Assembly: GCA_031257795.1 (NCBI GenBank)
Contig: JAIRNW010000075.1
Location: forward strand, 1 to 15,265
Length of the DNA stretch: 15,265 nucleotides
Reading direction: 5' to 3'
DNA from: Holosporales bacterium
GTDB taxonomy: Bacteria > Pseudomonadota > Alphaproteobacteria > BNTO01
In this document: positions 1 through 7,579 of the stretch, piece after piece
Position numbering within the stretch: the stretch's first letter is position 1
Layout: the number at the start of each line of letters is the position of its first letter
Made by a program: the position numbers and the translations under genes
The notes under the pieces: generated by a model
Told to the model about the DNA's origin: nothing
What the model saw: the letters and a program-made list of their open reading frames with translations, nothing else
The model's database searches: none

Positions 1-135
1 GTTGCAAATTGTTTAGCGTGGAGAGTTCCATTTGAAATGTAATAATTTACAGAAATGCTTGGTTTTTTATCAAAGCCAACTCGTTGTCGAACCCTTGTAA
101 CTCGCACAACTCGTCGAATATACAACCAATCTTTT
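1..135. other. Intergenic region, no gene seen
   Basis: No RNA gene or convincing coding frame is visible from 1 to the start of element R1. From 337 to 434 there is also no gene. A TTGACA at 378-383 could be a -35 box for the M23 peptidase gene, but no good -10 follows at standard spacing. Confidence 0.4.
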
Positions 136-336
136 GTTACTACTCACCTATCCGTCAGCCAGCCAAAAGCCTTGATATTGCTAGTTAATGATGACTCACA
201 TTTTTTGTGCATCGCAAAAAAGGAGGGCAATAGGCGAAGAAATTGGCCATTTTTAGCAATTATCGAAGTGTTGGATGCGACTGTTAGCCAGCAATATCAA
301 GGCTTTTAGTGGGTTGGTGGATAGCTGAGTAGTAAC
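136..336 (+). mobile_element. MITE-like element R1, complete copy
   Basis: A 201-bp non-coding element begins GTTACTACTCACCTATCC and ends GGATAGCTGAGTAGTAAC. The outer 50 bp on each side are imperfect inverted repeats of one another (about 80% by hand count), including a shared AAAAGCCTTGATATTGCT block. The right 116 bp (221-336) recur in inverse orientation at 15150-15265 with only two mismatches, so this is a dispersed repeat and not a chance hairpin. No transposase lies within, and no clear target duplication is visible at either flank. The 84-codon open frame across it (55-309) is judged to be chance. Confidence 0.8.
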
Positions 337-434
337 GGAAAAAGCCCTGAGGACGCCCTCCTGCTCGTAGCAGTGCATTGACATATTTTGTTTTTTATGC
401 GAGCTTGCGGAATAGGGTGAGTTTGCGTAGAAAT

Positions 435-2117
435 ATGTTTAAAACAAGAAAAATAGCCTTATGTAGTAGCGAAACGCGAGAGGTTCGTTTCCCTACAACT
501 GTGTGCGATCCAGAAAATACCAGACACATTGAAACAGCAGGAAATGCCTTCGAAACCGGAGGCAAATTCGGTTTTGTGCCCCTGCCGCACGCTCAGCCCA
601 CATTCGATGACGCGCTGTTCGGTGAGGGCGCTAGCCCTTGGTGGAAACAACCGAGTTCGTGGTTAAGCGAGTCGCTCCTAACATCGCTCCTCCTTCTTTC
701 TCTCGCAGTGCTGCTGTCGGTGCGCGAGTATTACTCATTTAACGCATTGGAAGATTCCATTTCAAGCGCGGGACACGGACGCTCTGGAAACTCCACAGGA
801 ACGAAAACAATATTTTCCAACACGAACAGTAAAGCAGAAGCTGATCAGGCGCAATCCGCCATCTTTTGGCCATCTTCCATGCTTTCCCCAAATATTCCTA
901 GCACAAGCCGTGATGCTAAATTGGATGTGATCGAGAGATTTTTACGAAACCACTCTACATTGCCCTCACTCGAGTCGCAATTATCACCTCGTAGTGCCGA
1001 AGAAAACGCACTTCTTATCAGTAAAGGCGCCGTGGTGCGCCATGTTGTTGAAGTAAAGAGCGGAGACACACTCTCTTCGATTCTTGGTAAATTTAGAATT
1101 AAGCCTCAAGACACTGATGCGATTAGCAAAAAGCTTGCTCACGCACAAAACCTCAAGTGTTTGCAGGTTGGGCAAACCATTACCGTGGAAGTTTCAGCCG
1201 ATACTTCTCCGCGGTTGATGCGGCTGAATTTAAAGGGCAAGAAGGGGAATAATATCATTGCCTCCAGAGATGGGCGTACTTACAAGCTGACATTAGAAAA
1301 GCGCAAATTGAAAACCATCACGCGAGACGCCCACATCACAATCAAACACAATCTAGCCTACTCGGCTTCGCTGGAGGGTGTTCCGCAGGGGGTTGTCGCA
1401 GAAGTTCAAAAAATTCTTCGTTTGGTTGGAATCAACAATTTGAATTCACGTGATTCGCTCGGAATTGTGTACGAGGAAGATAGGGACGAAAGCACAGACA
1501 GAGTTGTTGGGGAACGCGTGGTGCGGTATGTGTTTGTTACGACCAATGGAGCAACGAAGGAGTTGTATAATTGGGGCAGCAAAGATTCGTTTTATAACGA
1601 GAAAGGGGCAAGCGCCGTCCCCGCCTTCTTGGAGCTCCCATTCAGAAGCAGCAACGTCCGCATTTCCTCTCGTTTCGGATATAGAAGACACCCAATTTTG
1701 GGGATCACACGCATGCACTGCGGGGTGGATTTCGCCGCGAGGTACGGAACCGACGTTTTTGCGGCGGCGGAGGGTGTTGTTGTGAGGGCGGGAAGGAACG
1801 GCAACTATGGATTGTATGTTAAAATCAGGCACAGCAACGGCTTGGAAACAACGTACGCTCATTTGTGTTCCATTTACGTGTGTGTAGGCGACAGAGTTAC
1901 AAAGATGAACCGGATTGGACGAGTTGGCTGCAGTGGCTTGGCCAGCGGGCCACATTTGCACCATGAGGTTATATGCGAGCGGAAGTTTGTTGACCCGCAG
2001 AAGCATTATAAGGTAACAGCGCGCTTGACGGGGAACGAGTTGAGGCGATTTAACCAAATGAAGGCGAGGCTTGCTGGCAAAATTGCTTGCTTGAAATCGA
2101 CAACGCAGCGCGTGTAG
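435..2117 (+). CDS. M23 family peptidoglycan DD-metalloendopeptidase, membrane anchored
   Basis: This is a zinc endopeptidase of the MepM/NlpD-like M23 type, expected to cut peptidoglycan cross-links in the periplasm. Numbering from ATG 435: a cytoplasmic N-terminus of about 75 residues, one hydrophobic membrane segment (about 79-96, rich in Leu), a low-complexity linker, a LysM/OapA-like module (about 203-253, containing SGDTLSSILGKF), then a C-terminal M23 domain. Zinc ligands are visible as H428 and D432 in MHCGVDFAA and in the HLHHE motif (507-511); family members usually have HLHFE. SSRFGYRRHPI just before the first motif is typical. The frame is open upstream to a TTG at 378, which would add 19 residues, but that stretch contains TTGACA and no ribosome site, so ATG 435 is preferred with moderate certainty. 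The gene is convergent with the next one. Confidence 0.9.
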   Translation: MFKTRKIALCSSETREVRFPTTVCDPENTRHIETAGNAFETGGKFGFVPLPHAQPTFDDALFGEGASPWWKQPSSWLSESLLTSLLLLSLAVLLSVREYYSFNALEDSISSAGHGRSGNSTGTKTIFSNTNSKAEADQAQSAIFWPSSMLSPNIPSTSRDAKLDVIERFLRNHSTLPSLESQLSPRSAEENALLISKGAVVRHVVEVKSGDTLSSILGKFRIKPQDTDAISKKLAHAQNLKCLQVGQTITVEVSADTSPRLMRLNLKGKKGNNIIASRDGRTYKLTLEKRKLKTITRDAHITIKHNLAYSASLEGVPQGVVAEVQKILRLVGINNLNSRDSLGIVYEEDRDESTDRVVGERVVRYVFVTTNGATKELYNWGSKDSFYNEKGASAVPAFLELPFRSSNVRISSRFGYRRHPILGITRMHCGVDFAARYGTDVFAAAEGVVVRAGRNGNYGLYVKIRHSNGLETTYAHLCSIYVCVGDRVTKMNRIGRVGCSGLASGPHLHHEVICERKFVDPQKHYKVTARLTGNELRRFNQMKARLAGKIACLKSTTQRV

Positions 2118-2135
2118 GGTAGCAATCCACAGCCT

Positions 2136-2149
2136 CCAACACGGACGTG
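2136..2149. terminator. Small hairpin between convergent genes
   Basis: A perfect inverted repeat, AACACG-GA-CGTGTT, fills the 33-bp gap between the stop codons of the M23 peptidase gene (2117) and the secreted-protein gene (2151). Its position suggests a bidirectional terminator, but there is no U-tract on either side, so this is only suggestive. Confidence 0.3.
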
Positions 2150-2150
2150 T

Positions 2151-3983
2151 TTACCAGCCGAACAGCCTTCCAAGTGTTATCTTTGCCGCTTCTCCGTCTT
2201 TTTGGCCTGTACTGGCGTTCAGATCTATCACTTTTTTCACTAAAAGTTCCAAGAGCTCCCTACTTTTGGCCGGAATAGAATGATCCCCAGCTTTTTGCGG
2301 ATTGGTGTCTTGTTCTTCACTTTGCTCAACAAAAACACCCAAAAAGGTTACTATATCCTCAACCGAAACATCACGTATCTCTTCTTTTATGCTACTTTCT
2401 TTTTGCTCTACCAGCAAAGAATACAGCGCTTGCACAAGATTTGTGTTTCCTAAGTATGACCCGTCACTAAAAGTTTGCGGGGTCGTCGATCCGGCCCCCA
2501 ACAAAGCCTGTGAATCCGTTGCCCCGGCTCCCGACAAAACCTGCGGGTTCGTCGAACCGGCCCCCGACAAAACCTGCGACTTTTCCGGAACACCGGCGTT
2601 ATTAGGCTCTAGCTGTACATTTACGACTCCTCCGCTCACGCGCGACGTGTCTCCTGCTTCTAATTCTTTTTGTGACGTGGTACGAGTATTCTTTTCATTC
2701 GCAATTTCGCTAGCGACCACTTGGTTTATCTTCCCTCTTGCGTCATCGTTTTGTTTTTGTTGCTCTGCAGGCGGGCGCACTGTTGCTGTGGTCAGATTTT
2801 CTGAAATTAAATCAGCTCTAGTGTTGGTGGGGTCTTGTGCTGGCGTCTCTGCAACATTTTGCGCTTGATCGGTTTCTGCTTTAAGAATCGGTACGCTCAA
2901 AAGAGCCTGAGGTGGCGCTCCTTCTAATACAACACTATCAAAAGCTTGCTGGTTCGTTGAATCAATTCCAGGCAAATCCTGCGACTTCGACGCCGTCTCT
3001 ACATTGCTCGGCTTCTGTGGAACATCTGCGCCTACGTTCGATGAATCTTTTGCGTCCAATGCCTTCGGCGGCTGAGTATAAAAGCTCTGCTTGTTTACGT
3101 TTCCAACAATATACAGAGAACTGGAGGCAGTGTTCTGAAGACCAAGCCGCCCTCCATCATAGCTCCCTAAAAAACAGCCTTGCTCTTGCTTTAACACCAC
3201 TTTGCTAGCCAGTAAGTTGCTTGGTTCCAAGCGCGGACCTAGCATTGCTGCTTTCTCAAAACTATCTTTTTCATTCTTAGCGTCTTTATCGGGATCCTCT
3301 TTCTTGATTTTCCCTCCAATAAACACACTCCCCATAAAGCTTGAACCGTTGTCGTGTTTTAAATTAGCCTGAGCAATCGCCACAATGGAAGACCTCTCCT
3401 TTTTTTTCTCCTCTAGTTGCTTCGTTACGGCAAGAAAATTCGCGCGAAAATTAAACATTCTTAAAATATTTATCTCCCTTTTAGAGAGTATAACCACGAG
3501 CTCTTTGCCATTTTTTAGTAAGTGTGGATTTTGCAGCGCAATTTCCGTTGTTTTGCGCAACGTATCGAAAACCTGAAAAAACAGCGGGTTCTCCCTTCTA
3601 TACAGATTTTCATTAATGGCCCGGCTCACCGCTGACAGATCTATAATGCACTCCGAAAAAATATTCACAAACACACGGCACGCTATAATCAATTTTGCCA
3701 GAATATCATTGTCCTGTGGGAGGTTGTTCGGGATTGGAAAAAAGCTGCTTAGTTCCACCAATGCCTGATAGAAAGTTTCAAAATAATGAAGGAAGACAAC
3801 CTTCTTTTTCTCGATGATTGCGTTTTGGCACAACTCGAAAATGACGGTAATGCTGTTCAGTTTTCTGCGCAGGGCGGTGTTTTCGTTATCTGTTTGTTTA
3901 GAAACCCCAACACTGCACGGCACACTGGCCGACAAGACACACAGCAGAGAGAATTTGCTGAATGAGATCTTTCGCACTGGCAC
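2151..3983 (-). CDS. Large secreted protein with internal repeats, unknown function
   Basis: I do not recognise this protein. The frame is open from GTG 4046, but GTG 3983 is preferred: it has a GGAG seven bases upstream and gives a signal peptide (PVRKISFSKFSLLCVLSASVPCS), for 610 residues. The N-terminal third is helical-looking and ordered. The middle is hydrophilic, rich in Lys, Gln, Ser, Thr and Asp, and includes three tandem 11-residue units of the type QVLSGAGSTNP (about 465-500). The last 100 residues look ordered again. Two stretches (DNA 2455-2684 and 2926-3060) match the dispersed R5 repeat also found upstream of tssB and in the glycosyltransferase gene, so part of the protein seems to derive from inserted repeats. 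It lies 118 bp downstream of the SleB-like hydrolase and may share its transcript. A surface or host-directed role is possible but unproven. Confidence 0.7.
   Translation of the reverse strand: MPVRKISFSKFSLLCVLSASVPCSVGVSKQTDNENTALRRKLNSITVIFELCQNAIIEKKKVVFLHYFETFYQALVELSSFFPIPNNLPQDNDILAKLIIACRVFVNIFSECIIDLSAVSRAINENLYRRENPLFFQVFDTLRKTTEIALQNPHLLKNGKELVVILSKREINILRMFNFRANFLAVTKQLEEKKKERSSIVAIAQANLKHDNGSSFMGSVFIGGKIKKEDPDKDAKNEKDSFEKAAMLGPRLEPSNLLASKVVLKQEQGCFLGSYDGGRLGLQNTASSSLYIVGNVNKQSFYTQPPKALDAKDSSNVGADVPQKPSNVETASKSQDLPGIDSTNQQAFDSVVLEGAPPQALLSVPILKAETDQAQNVAETPAQDPTNTRADLISENLTTATVRPPAEQQKQNDDARGKINQVVASEIANEKNTRTTSQKELEAGDTSRVSGGVVNVQLEPNNAGVPEKSQVLSGAGSTNPQVLSGAGATDSQALLGAGSTTPQTFSDGSYLGNTNLVQALYSLLVEQKESSIKEEIRDVSVEDIVTFLGVFVEQSEEQDTNPQKAGDHSIPAKSRELLELLVKKVIDLNASTGQKDGEAAKITLGRLFGW
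2455..2684 (-). mobile_element. R5 repeat element, in-frame copy 1 in secreted-protein gene
   Basis: The left edge (TATGACCCGTCACTAAAAG) and the reverse complement of the right edge (CGTACCACGTCACAAAAAG) are imperfect terminal inverted repeats. The interior matches the copy at 9721-9880, for example CTCCTGCTTCTAATTCTTTT against ATCCTGCTCGCAACTCTTTT. This copy carries three 33-bp units where the 9721 copy has one. The reading frame runs through it. Confidence 0.6.
2494..2592 (-). repeat. 33-bp tandem repeat, three units
   Basis: Three consecutive 33-bp units, each containing a close variant of CCGGCCCCCGACAAAACCTG, encode 11-residue units of the GAGSTNPQVLS type. Because 33 is a multiple of three, unit gain or loss keeps the frame. 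Related single units occur near 2950 and near 9745. Confidence 0.75.
2926..3060 (-). mobile_element. R5 repeat element, in-frame copy 2 (degenerate)
   Basis: ACTATCAAAAGCTTGCTGG followed by TTCGTTGAATC resembles the left end of R5 (GCCACCAAAAGTTTGTGGG, then TTCGTCGA). GAATCTTTTGCGTCC near 3043-3057 resembles the right end. The encoded peptide (SKSQDLPGIDSTNQQAF) parallels the one from copy 1 (EKSQVLSGAGSTNPQ). The copy is more decayed than copy 1 and its edges are approximate. Confidence 0.45.
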
Positions 3984-4101
3984 AGTGCTGCTCCAGACAC
4001 TCTTATTCCAAATTCTTTTGATGGTTACGTATATTGAAAGAATCACACGGCTCGGCCCTGTTCAAGTCCTAACAAATTAGAGCACAAAGGGAGATTCCTT
4101 T

Positions 4102-4599
4102 TCAAATTTTAAAAAACAAGTGGTGTCCGATTTTTACAATACATTCTCGCCCTTTACTCCACAGCGGAGGAGTTTTTATCAAACTCGAATAATAGTGATT
4201 CGCACCTTTGGTGAGATCTGGCCAGTCTCCTCGGATAATATGCAGTGCCACCTCCTCACACGCGCCGAACACCGGATGCCTTTCTAATTGTTCCGGTGTC
4301 TGCTTGATGATGGTGCTGTTCGCGTCGTCCGGATTCCAGCAGGAAAATTGTTTGGGCTTCAGGCACACTTCGGAAATTTTCTGGCCGAACCACCCTCCGC
4401 TCTTCACGCGATTTGCGACAACGTTGCCAACGCCAATTAGGGAGGCGAGGCCAAAAGATTGGAACTCGCCCCTGGCTTCCCCGTATATCGTGCGAGCGAG
4501 GATGTCGAGGTCTGACAGAGCGGAGATGGGGCACAAATTCACGCAGAATGACGCGGGTTCTGTGCTTGCAAGATTGGCGTTTTTATTTAAAGTATTCAT
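4102..4599 (-). CDS. Cell wall hydrolase, SleB/CwlJ-like (Hydrolase_2)
   Basis: A 165-residue protein with the full SleB/CwlJ catalytic domain, a family that cleaves peptidoglycan (lytic transglycosylase or amidase-like activity). Diagnostic blocks are ARTIYGEARGE (residues 35-45, with E41 the expected catalytic glutamate), GVGNVVANRV (56-65), the KPKQFSCWN block (81-89) and GANHYYS near the C-terminus, followed by the usual VKIGHHLFFK end. No signal peptide is visible, unusual for a housekeeping cell-wall enzyme and more like phage lysins or proteins exported by a dedicated machine. ATG 4599 lies 8 bp after the stop of the preceding gene, with no clear ribosome site, so translational coupling is likely. 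Confidence 0.9.
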   Translation of the reverse strand: MNTLNKNANLASTEPASFCVNLCPISALSDLDILARTIYGEARGEFQSFGLASLIGVGNVVANRVKSGGWFGQKISEVCLKPKQFSCWNPDDANSTIIKQTPEQLERHPVFGACEEVALHIIRGDWPDLTKGANHYYSSLIKTPPLWSKGRECIVKIGHHLFFKI

Positions 4600-4607
4600 T
4601 TTAAATT

Positions 4608-5588
4608 TTATGTCAACGGGGTCTCAGACTTGTTAAATTTTATTAGTATCTCCCTCGTTTGTTGCCAGACCGTGTCTGTTTGCACAGGAACCAACGACAA
4701 GTTGTTCGCCACAGATGGCCGTTGCATAACGCCAATAGAGCGCGCTTCACCGTTCGGGCAATTGATAACGGCCGCTCCATTTTCCAGCTCAGCCACCAAA
4801 TTCCACGGGGGATCCACGTTTCTGCTGTCGTTCAGAGTTTGCGCGCCTTTGCTGCCTCTCAACCCACTCCAACCGCTGATTGCGGCGAACCTTTCCGTAT
4901 TCCCAAAAGCAAACGCCGGGTCTTTTGCGATAATTTCAGAAAGAGTAAAGGTTTCCAGTTTTGCATGATTGGTGAAGCGTTTTTGGACGGGGAAAGCGAA
5001 AAGAGACTCGATTTCACCCAAGCAATCGCTGTTTTTCCCTCCAATGTACCACAAAGGAGCGGCAAAACCGCGGATTGGCTCAGTGTATAAGGCGGGGCCG
5101 TCCGACATTTGCTTGGCAACCGTCACGTTAAAAGCGGTGTTGCTTGGGATCGTATGAAATTCCTTTTCGAAAATAGCGTCACCTGGCATAACAATTTTGC
5201 CGCCCCGTTGATTCATAGGCTTGGTCTGTGCTGCATCGCGATCAACATCAAGAAAGTCCTCAAAAAAGATTGCGACTTTACTTATTGGCGGCGGATTAAT
5301 GTTTTCTAATAGAAGTTGGAAAGTTTGCTCACCGTTATTGTATATTATTTGCGAACCGCTACCTTTGTAGTTAGCGAATGTTACGACTAACCTTCCAATA
5401 ACCCAGAAGGCTTGCTGCCCGGGATCAGCGAACGTTGCGAAGTCGTCATTTTTATGGCGCACTTCGTTGAGCCCGGTTATCGTGATCGTTGCCGTCCGCG
5501 TATTGATTCCATCCGTTGATTTAACTGAATCTAAAGAAAGATTAAAAAGATTCTTCTTATCATTTAAATCTAAAAAATAAATACTCAT
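4608..5588 (-). CDS. Hypothetical protein, first gene of the hydrolase operon
   Basis: I do not recognise this 326-residue protein. The frame extends 10 codons further to 5618, but ATG 5588 is preferred because GGAG lies five bases upstream. The start MSIYFLDLND has no signal peptide, and no membrane segment or coiled coil is visible. Composition suggests an all-beta or mixed globular protein (runs such as TATITITGL and TFQLLLENI). It is immediately followed by the SleB-like hydrolase (8-bp gap), implying a functional link, for example a structural or delivery partner, chaperone or inhibitor of the hydrolase; none of these can be chosen from sequence. A short block, NNGEQTFQLLLENINPPP, resembles the small gene fragment at 6245-6364. 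Confidence 0.75.
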   Translation of the reverse strand: MSIYFLDLNDKKNLFNLSLDSVKSTDGINTRTATITITGLNEVRHKNDDFATFADPGQQAFWVIGRLVVTFANYKGSGSQIIYNNGEQTFQLLLENINPPPISKVAIFFEDFLDVDRDAAQTKPMNQRGGKIVMPGDAIFEKEFHTIPSNTAFNVTVAKQMSDGPALYTEPIRGFAAPLWYIGGKNSDCLGEIESLFAFPVQKRFTNHAKLETFTLSEIIAKDPAFAFGNTERFAAISGWSGLRGSKGAQTLNDSRNVDPPWNLVAELENGAAVINCPNGEARSIGVMQRPSVANNLSLVPVQTDTVWQQTREILIKFNKSETPLT

Positions 5589-5716
5589 ATGTTCTCCATT
5601 AAAAAAATAGGATTTCACAATAAATTATTGATTGCTGAAATTTTGGCGTACAGAAACTATGCGTAGAGCCATACTAAGACTAACCTTGCCCCACAACTTT
5701 CTCCCAATCGTTACGA

Positions 5717-6205
5717 TCACAACCATTCTCGATAGGTTATTAACAGCTGAAGGTTACTCAGCCCACTCCATACCAGCTTTACTCCCGGCGGTTCGTCGCT
5801 TGGGGGCTGTTGTGGACCGCCGCCTAGCCAGCTCAAGAATTTTACAGCATCTGAAATATACATTTCGAACATGAAAACCAGGATTTTTCGACTCGTAGAC
5901 CGCGATTCACCTAGAAAAAATTCCTGAGAGTCAGGTGAGATGAGTATATAGAGTACGGTTTGTCTGGGTGGGGCTTTCGTTCGATTGGCCGTGCAAAACA
6001 GCGCTTCCCATTCTTGCTCATCAAATAACGCGTCGCATGGAAGGTCGGGATTATTTTTCGCAATAGAGGTCCAATAAATGCTGTGATAATTGAGTACATC
6101 AACTGTTTTTACGAAACGTTTCTTTAATTTTGCGCCCAAATTGGGGTGTACTAAATTCCGATTCAAGCGAGAGCATTTTGCGATGATTGTTACGAATTTA
6201 CGCAA
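5717..6205 (-). pseudogene. IS4/Tn5-type transposase, C-terminal remnant with in-frame insert
   Basis: The 162-codon frame matches the C-terminal part of IS4-family (Tn5-like) transposases: NNPDLPCDALFDEQEWEALF corresponds to the family's DPDLPC...(D/E)EEW(K/Q)ALW block, SDAVKFLSWLGG to the AVRWIARLGG helix, and EPPGVKLVWSGLSNLQ to the EPGVKVLWRGLQRL end. The catalytic DDE core, including the YREK-type motif, is missing, and the frame is closed by stop codons just upstream, so this is a dead remnant. Residues about 84-117 (DNA 5855-5956) have no counterpart in the family and interrupt the region between the two conserved blocks. Their core is the dispersed R3 repeat. The apparent start is a TTG and probably not real. 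Confidence 0.75.
5882..5947 (-). repeat. R3 dispersed repeat, copy inside transposase remnant
   Basis: This stretch of about 66 bp recurs in inverse orientation at 15083-15148 with a single mismatch by hand alignment. It contains a small hairpin (CCTGA-GAG-TCAGG). Both copies keep an open frame encoding LISPDSQ(E/K)FFLGESRSTS. The complete inserted segment here is probably 5855-5956. Confidence 0.8.
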
Positions 6206-6244
6206 ACTTTTTAAAACATTTTATTTTGTGGGTTAAGGTTAGGT

Positions 6245-6364
6245 TTAAGCGGGGGTCACGTTCATGATAATTGCTTCGATTGTTTGTTCGCCGTAGGTCG
6301 GATTGGTAATATCCAACGCTACGGCTCGATACTCTGGCCGGAACAGGGATCTAAATACCTGCAC
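6245..6364 (-). pseudogene. 39-codon gene fragment, unassigned
   Basis: A short open stretch with protein-like composition (FRPEYRAVALDITNPTYGEQ, ending IIMNVTPA and a stop) lies between the transposase remnant and the Cys-rich gene, overlapping the 3' end of the latter by 14 bp. A stop codon precedes it in frame. GEQTIEAIIMNVTP resembles GEQTFQLLLENINPPP in the protein at 4608-5588, so it may be the end of a broken paralogue. It is too short for a firm call. Confidence 0.35.
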
Positions 6365-6680
6365 CTATCCACATTGGTAGCCCAGGGCAACAACAAACTA
6401 TGCCGATGAGACAGCCCCCGCAACAAAAAGCCGAGCCAAGCGCGCAACGCTTACATTTGCGACAGCGCCCATATTCAGCATTTCTGTTCGCATGGGCATC
6501 AGCGTCTTCCACTGGATTACTTCCAATGGGTTGGTGGGTTGGCTCGATTAATGGTTCATGCAAGGCACGTTGTTGTATTGGCGAAGACGGGGGAAAACCA
6601 CCTGAATCACCAGAGCAAGACAACGAACATAACAACCCCGGAGCGAAAAACGACACAATTGCTAAAAGTCTCTTAAACAT
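6351..6680 (-). CDS. Small Cys-rich exported protein, possible lipoprotein
   Basis: I do not recognise a family. ATG 6680 is chosen over the longer frame (to 6740) because GGAGGG lies five bases upstream, giving 109 residues. The N-terminus (MFKRLLAIVSFFAPGLLCSLS) is a clear export signal. A Cys follows at position 22, but SLSC is a poor match to the lipobox, so lipoprotein status is uncertain. A polar, Pro-rich middle (about 25-70) leads to a C-terminal Cys cluster (CRKCKRC, then CCGGC and CCC) mixed with hydrophobic residues and ending PMWIGAGI. Such clusters can bind metal, form disulphides or be acylated. Confidence 0.65.
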   Translation of the reverse strand: MFKRLLAIVSFFAPGLLCSLSCSGDSGGFPPSSPIQQRALHEPLIEPTHQPIGSNPVEDADAHANRNAEYGRCRKCKRCALGSAFCCGGCLIGIVCCCPGLPMWIGAGI

Positions 6681-6752
6681 AAAGACCCTCCAAACTAAAA
6701 TCCCGTCGTTATTCGTAACAAAAACCACCCGATCTATCAAGCCGAAAATTCG

Positions 6753-6780
6753 TTGACACGTCCAAGTTTTTTGATATGAA
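6753..6780 (+). promoter_or_regulatory. Candidate sigma-70-type promoter for psd
   Basis: TTGACA at 6753-6758, a 16-bp spacer and TATGAA at 6775-6780 form a reasonable vegetative promoter about 60 bp upstream of the psd start codon. The -35 box is perfect and the -10 box is weak. Confidence 0.4.
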
Positions 6781-6838
6781 AAAAAATATCTTTCTTGTAC
6801 ACTGATGGCGTAGTGTTCGGCTTTTTGATAGCATCTAG

Positions 6839-7513
6839 ATGGGCATAATGGTTAGGCCTAGAGTACATAAAGATTGTTTGATTTTCTTGTCAATTCTGTT
6901 ACTTGCTTCAGCTTTTTCATTGAAAATAAGCAATATGCTTGCCGCGCTGTGTGGCTGCGGGGCGGTGTGGTGTCTGTATTTTTTCAGGATGCCGAACATC
7001 TCAATTTACGACAACGAGAGCGTCATCATCAGCCCGGCCAGCGGGAGTGTGGTGGCGGTACAAGAGATGAGCCCACCGGCATCTTTCGGAATGGGGGAAG
7101 AGTTCCGCACCAAAGTAAGCATTTTCCTGAGCGTCTTCGATGTTCACGTCAATTACATCCCTGTGTTAGGCACGATTAGGGACATTCACTATGAGGAGGG
7201 CCATTTTTTCCACGCAGGGAAAGACAGGGCCAGCGAACACAACGAGAAAAACATTATCATAATAGACACTCCGTGCGGAGACAGCGTGGCCGTGGTGCAA
7301 ATCGCCGGGCTGCTTGCCAGGAGGATTCGTTGCGACGTGCGGAAGGGGGACGCTGTGTCAACTGGGCAATATTACGGGCTAATCAGGTTTGGGAGCAGGG
7401 TTGAGATTTTCCTGCCCAAAGGGGTGAAGGCCGTTGTTGACGTGGGAGAGAAGGTATGCGCGGGGAAGACAGTCTTGACGAAGTTGGACGATTCCCATTT
7501 AAGAAAGGCGTAA
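6839..7513 (+). CDS. psd: Phosphatidylserine decarboxylase, short type
   Basis: Converts phosphatidylserine to phosphatidylethanolamine at the inner membrane; a pyruvoyl enzyme made by self-cleavage. The 224-residue length fits the compact bacterial type. One or two membrane segments lie at about 13-50. Family blocks visible are SPASGSVV (65-72), FLSVFDVHVNYIP (96-108), the EHNEKN stretch (133-138) and the cleavage site RFGSRVEIFLP, where cleavage between G185 and S186 would turn S186 into the pyruvoyl group. The start is ATG 6839 or ATG 6848; neither has a strong ribosome site. It stands alone and is convergent with tssC, with a 66-bp gap. Confidence 0.93.
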   Translation: MGIMVRPRVHKDCLIFLSILLLASAFSLKISNMLAALCGCGAVWCLYFFRMPNISIYDNESVIISPASGSVVAVQEMSPPASFGMGEEFRTKVSIFLSVFDVHVNYIPVLGTIRDIHYEEGHFFHAGKDRASEHNEKNIIIIDTPCGDSVAVVQIAGLLARRIRCDVRKGDAVSTGQYYGLIRFGSRVEIFLPKGVKAVVDVGEKVCAGKTVLTKLDDSHLRKA

Positions 7514-7579
7514 GTCTTATTAACGCAGCTCGGTGCAAGGTTTCAACAGGGCCAATAAACTTTCGATGGATGGGTACAA

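Noticed and set aside
55..309. 84-codon open frame near the window start
   Set aside because: It runs through the R1 element, has low-complexity unconvincing protein sequence and lacks a ribosome site.
378..434. TTG start adding 19 residues to the M23 peptidase
   Set aside because: The TTG is part of a TTGACA box, no ribosome site precedes it, and the added residues look non-native; ATG 435 is preferred, with some doubt.
1446..2057. 203-codon minus-strand open frame opposite the M23 gene
   Set aside because: Shadow of a strongly recognised M23 domain; no protein-like features of its own.
2494..2592. CRISPR-like array
   Set aside because: The 33-bp units are contiguous with no spacers and lie in frame within a gene.
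2302..2868. 188-codon plus-strand frame with Cys/Pro-rich repeats
   Set aside because: Antisense reading of the 33-bp repeats in the secreted-protein gene; the sense gene has a ribosome site and signal peptide.
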